Of a DNA stretch of 48,652 bases, positions 45,957 through 48,652 are shown one piece after another. The position numbers and the translations under genes are program-made. This stretch comes from Acanthaster planci (lineage: Eukaryota > Echinodermata > Asteroidea > Valvatida > Acanthasteridae). The stretch is from assembly GCF_001949145.1 (NCBI RefSeq), contig NW_019091394.1, positions 609,758 through 658,409 of the forward strand, read 5' to 3'. How positions within the stretch are numbered: the first letter of the stretch is position 1; each line of letters begins with the position of its first letter. The notes under the pieces were generated by a model that was given only the letters and a program-made list of their open reading frames with translations, did not search any database and had not been told where the DNA came from.

Positions 45957-46159
45957 GCGTGTCTTCAACGACTACAGTGAGCTGGACCTGACCGGCGAGT
46001 TCTTCCCCATCTACCGGCAGGAGAGCAGCAAGCTGAGCAACGAGGACCTGCTCAAGCAGTTGCAAGACGTCCACAAGAACCCGGAGAAGCTCTCCAAGCT
46101 GACAGAGATCCCCGGCTACCTCAAGGCCACCGTCGAGCCACTGACCAGGATGCTGTCCA
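45957..46159 (+). CDS. DOCK9/10/11: DOCK-D coding exon 13
   Basis: After TTTCACCAG, one base completes Arg, then 67 codons and one spare base follow (residues 553-621). FFPIYRQESSKLSNEDLLKQ matches FSAIYRQDSNKLSNDDMLKL. LSKLTEIPGYLKATVE matches MAKLPVILGNLDITID. The donor is GTGGGT at 46160. The spare A joins AT of exon 14 to make Asn, giving NCLTSSLIP as in DOCK10/11 (NCVTSSFIP). This supports the junction. Confidence 0.92.
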
Positions 46160-46785
46160 GTGGGTTTGCTTGGAAAATATAGCTGGGCGGGGGGCAGAGG
46201 GAGTAGGCATCTGCATTTTGCGATGGGGGAAGTTTTGTGTTCGGCCTCTTACAATTTTTCTTTTTTTGAGTTTCATGAAATTACCCTGAGCTGAATGGAT
46301 TCCTGTGAAAACACTGTGCGAGATGAAATCATTTGTTCGATTGGCAAATGCTTTGTGGCTGGATATGGAACTCTTGCTTGTGAATGTGAAGATGACAGTG
46401 TTGCAGTCAAGTACATTTTCCATGAGTCTGAGCACGAGTATGAGCACAAAGAGAACTCAAGTACGAGTGCAGTTATGAGTGGGACAATACTGTGGTTTTA
46501 ATCAAGTCCATTCGATGCCCTCTGGAAGTTGTCGGTAGTTAACCTTAAAAATGAAACCGAGTACTTACCTTTTCTGTGCTCGGTTTTTCTGGTATATGGG
46601 TATCTATAACTACTAGAGGATTGGATGCATGTTTCCAAGGAAAGTCTATTTCAGTTGTACATCATCAGTGCAAGCCAGTTGTTCAAGCTTGCTCTTAATC
46701 ATTGGTTGGTGCTGCAAAAGCCTCTTTGAAACAGTACTCTGCCACAGCGTTGTGAATTTCTTCCTCGTCCCCTTTATCTGCAAAG
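46160..46785. other. DOCK intron 13
   Basis: 626 bp with no repeats of note. The region 46629-46785 stays open in the exon 14 frame, but it has no similarity to DOCK and is cut off by the TCTGCAAAG acceptor. Confidence 0.8.
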
Positions 46786-46973
46786 ATTGCCTAACCTCGT
46801 CCTTGATACCCGCGATGCCGTGGCCCGATCCTCCGATAGTCCCGCCCACTTTGGAGGTGGAGGAGTTCCTCCCGGAGAAGGGCGCCCTCTCGCAGCCCTT
46901 CACGACATACACCAACAACCTCTACGTCTATCCCGTGCAACTCAAGTACGACAGTCAGAAGACTTTCACCAAG
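46786..46973 (+). CDS. DOCK9/10/11: DOCK-D coding exon 14 (start of DHR-1)
   Basis: Residues 621-683, ending AAG then GTGAGG in phase 0. TLEVEEFLPEKGALSQPFTT and YTNNLYVYPVQLKYDSQKTF match FEVEEFVPCIPKHTQPYTI and YTNHLYVYPKYLKYDSQKSF. The LYVYP...LKYDSQK stretch opens the DHR-1 (C2-like) domain, which in DOCK proteins binds phosphoinositides. The segment after SLIP (AMPWPDPPIVPP) is Pro-rich and lineage-specific. Confidence 0.96.
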
Positions 46974-47156
46974 GTGAGGGAGGCAATGCGGCCCATTTAC
47001 CACAAGAAATTGACTGCAGGCTTCGCAGTGGAAAGTGGGGATTTGTTCACCGTGTCAAAACTTGGTTCAGTCGAGTTGGTTCTTGGTTCTATGAATCTCA
47101 TACTGAATGCCATACTCGTGTGGACTCCTGTGAGAAATTTCGTTCCATTTTTCCAG
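46974..47156. other. DOCK intron 14, short, in frame and stop-free
   Basis: Exactly 183 bases (61 codons) without a stop in the coding frame between exons 14 and 15. It has a normal GTGAGG donor and a CATTTTTCCAG acceptor. Vertebrate DOCK9/11 continue directly from FAK to ARN at this point, so it is an intron, although retention would keep the frame. Confidence 0.88.
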
Positions 47157-47315
47157 GCGAGGAACATCGCACTGTGCGTGGAATTCCGCGACTCGGACGA
47201 TGAGGGCGCTCAACCTTTGAAGGCCATCTACGGCCGACCGGGAGGTCCCATCTTTGTCACCTCGGGGAGTGCAGCCGTCCTCCACCATCACCAAGTACCG
47301 GACTTCTATGAAGAG
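47157..47315 (+). CDS. DOCK9/10/11: DOCK-D coding exon 15 (DHR-1)
   Basis: 53 codons, phase 0 to 0 (residues 684-736). ARNIALCVEFRDSDDEGAQP and LKAIYGRPGGPIF then AAVLHHHQVPDFYEE match ARNIAICIEFKDSDEEDSQP, LKCIYGRPGGPVF and AAVLHHHQNPEFYDE. The donor is GTCAGT, a less usual +3 C, but the protein alignment fixes the edge. Confidence 0.97.
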
Positions 47316-48204
47316 GTCAGTGACGGCAAACGCTCCAAATGGAAGAGTCCAGAGCTGTTTATAGAGAGTGTTGTGACATCAATTGTTGGAACCAAAATGG
47401 AGGATTATGCATCAGTGCACATGGATGATTAGTACACAATAGATTCATGCTGGACTGCACAGATAATAGACAGCCATGTTGGTTCCAAAGTCTGAAATCG
47501 CTGCTACTCTGTGTGTACAGCTCTGGCACAGTCTAAAACTCGTAAGCTCTGAGAATTTTCTTTTTTCAGATAGGGTTTTTGTTTAAATATTGCAGAGGTG
47601 GCTGGCAATCCGGCTTTGGCTTGAAATGACACACAACTTTATGTGAACTGGCTGTAGCAACTGAAGTAGACTCAGCCACAGCCAAGCAATTTAAACATTA
47701 GTCTAATTCACTAAGCAAGGAAAACATCTGCTAAGCAAAAAAGCAGGTGAATGGCCAAAATGTGGTGCGATTCATACTGCCTATGGCCGGTTCCTGGCAC
47801 ATTCTTAGCATGTAGACTTTCCACTTAATACCTCCTTGAAACTGGAGACAGAGGAGATTATTAGAAGAGACTTTAATAATGAGTCGACCAGATTGAAATT
47901 GAAGAAGTCAACCCTTCATTTTTGGAGATTAAAAGTAGAAAATCAAATTTTGTGACAAATCAGTACGGGCTCCGCCATATGTAATTTCGAATTTGTTATT
48001 AAGCCAAATAGTTTTATAACTCAGAAATTGAAAAATGTTGAAAGGGAGGCCTGGAACGCATGCCCTCATATAATAGTCTGGCACCATCCAAATCAACACT
48101 TCACAATTTATAAAACAGATTCAGGGAACAAGATTGAAATTGTTTTCTGCGTAATGTCTATCGCAGAGGTGATAAATTTTTCCATTTTTCCCTCCCCTTT
48201 TCAG
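47316..48204. other. DOCK intron 15
   Basis: 889-bp AT-rich intron. No repeats or exons are seen. Confidence 0.8.
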
Positions 48205-48325
48205 ATCAAGATCGCCCTGCCCACTCAGTTGCACGACAAACATCACCTGCTGTTCCGGTTCTACCACGTCAGCTGTGAGGTTGGCAAGGGCACCGTCAAA
48301 AAGAGGGACACGGTCGACTCGTTCG
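48205..48325 (+). CDS. DOCK9/10/11: DOCK-D coding exon 16 (DHR-1, continues outside)
   Basis: 40 codons plus one base (residues 737-777) between CTTTTCAG and G then [26 protein letters not shown] and [17 protein letters not shown] match IKIELPTQLHEKHHLLLTFF and HVSCDNSSKGSTKKRDVV. The next residues in vertebrates are VGYSWLPLL. The split Gly codon points to an exon just beyond the window, so the gene is cut by the edge and not truncated biologically. Confidence 0.96.
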
Positions 48326-48652
48326 GTAATTTGGCCATATCTCCTTTTTTTTTATGTCCAAGCATCTTGTGAGTTCAGTTTCAAAACCAAATTTTCCGGT
48401 ATAAGTTTACATTGTATCTAATTTGGGTTTTCCTTTGAAACATTTCTCGAGTCTTTTTAATAGCTTTCTGTTAGAGCTAAAGTGGTATGACTTTATTTTC
48501 CAATGAAAGCAAGTTTTTTATTTGCTATGCTTCAGAAGGTTTTCGGGGTTTATGAAGTCTTGTTAAAAGTGGTATACAACTGTTGAGGTGCTGGCAAGCA
48601 GCTGTGTTGATAAGTGTAAAAACTGCCACACATGTAAAGTCTTAATGTTTGT
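48326..48652. other. DOCK intron 16 (partial)
   Basis: AT-rich intron sequence to the window end. No further exon is seen. Confidence 0.75.

Larger units (their letters stand above)
6355..48325 (+). other. DOCK9/10/11: DOCK-D (zizimin) guanine nucleotide exchange factor gene, 5' part
   Basis: Sixteen exons, each placed by protein similarity and GT..AG junctions, join in one frame: 6355-6471, 30967-31083, 32812-32901, 34049-34131, 34757-34919, 38545-38676, 39235-39424, 39977-40146, 41062-41220, 41802-42032, 42499-42621, 42850-42932, 45957-46159, 46786-46973, 47157-47315, 48205-48325. The total is 2329 bases, about 776 of roughly 2070 residues expected. DOCK-D proteins are large cytosolic GEFs that activate Cdc42 (DOCK10 also Rac) through DHR-2. 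Their PH and DHR-1 domains bind phosphoinositides at membranes. DHR-2 and the 3' end are outside the window. A single invertebrate pro-orthologue of DOCK9/10/11 is the likely identity. I did not resolve which paralogue is closest. Confidence 0.95.

Noticed and set aside
46629-47432. Single 267-codon open frame covering exons 14 and 15
   Set aside because: Only the segments 46786-46973 and 47157-47315 match DOCK. The lead, the 61-codon middle and the tail have splice signals at their borders and no similarity, so it is two exons plus readable introns.
1-48652. CRISPR arrays, operons, viral or toxin genes
   Set aside because: Repeats are tandem or palindromic without spacer structure, and gene structure is spliced and eukaryotic. 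No viral or toxin domain was recognised.

Overview
The window is intron-rich animal nuclear DNA. It carries small GT..AG-bounded coding exons separated by long introns, many short repeats, a tRNA-derived SINE, TTAA-flanked and other miniature inverted-repeat elements, and one 128-base assembly gap (N). Nothing in it is bacterial or viral. The exon proteins closely resemble vertebrate DOCK9/10/11 but form one gene with a single family flavour. Together with the very common palindromic word ACATGTACATGT, this suggests a marine invertebrate, perhaps a deuterostome (echinoderm, hemichordate or cephalochordate). The exact taxon is not resolved.

The main gene is the 5' part of a DOCK-D (zizimin, DOCK9/10/11-type) guanine nucleotide exchange factor on the + strand. 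I could place 16 coding exons from the start codon at 6355 to 48325. All junctions keep one reading frame (2329 coding bases, about 776 residues). They encode the DOCK C/D N-terminal domain (exons 1-5), a PH domain (exons 5-7), a lysine-rich linker (exons 7-8), a conserved middle region (exons 9-13) and most of the DHR-1/C2 lipid-binding domain (exons 14-16). The catalytic DHR-2 domain lies beyond the right edge.

Layout. 1-6200: mostly non-coding, with one good exon of an unrecognised upstream gene (1080-1284), two weak candidate downstream exons, a TTAA-flanked element (3995-4388) and a 295-bp inverted-repeat element with a 9-bp target duplication (4633-4927). 6200-6790: promoter-like DNA, DOCK exon 1 and a CpG-rich patch. 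6472-30966: a 24.5-kb first intron containing minisatellites, ACATGT clusters and, at 23182-24591, a large same-strand open exon. That exon encodes a basic, Ser/Lys-rich, presumably disordered protein with seven units repeated every 28-30 residues. It is phase-compatible with DOCK exon 2. 30967-48325: DOCK exons 2-16. The introns here hold a 102-bp tandem duplication, a piggyBac-like TTAA miniature element, four copies of a hairpin repeat family and a SINE.

The most interesting item is the 464-470 residue repeat-bearing exon inside DOCK intron 1. Its repeat core places a K/R-x-x-S/T-like site in each unit. It could be an alternative N-terminus of the DOCK protein or a separate nested gene. 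The sequence alone cannot decide.
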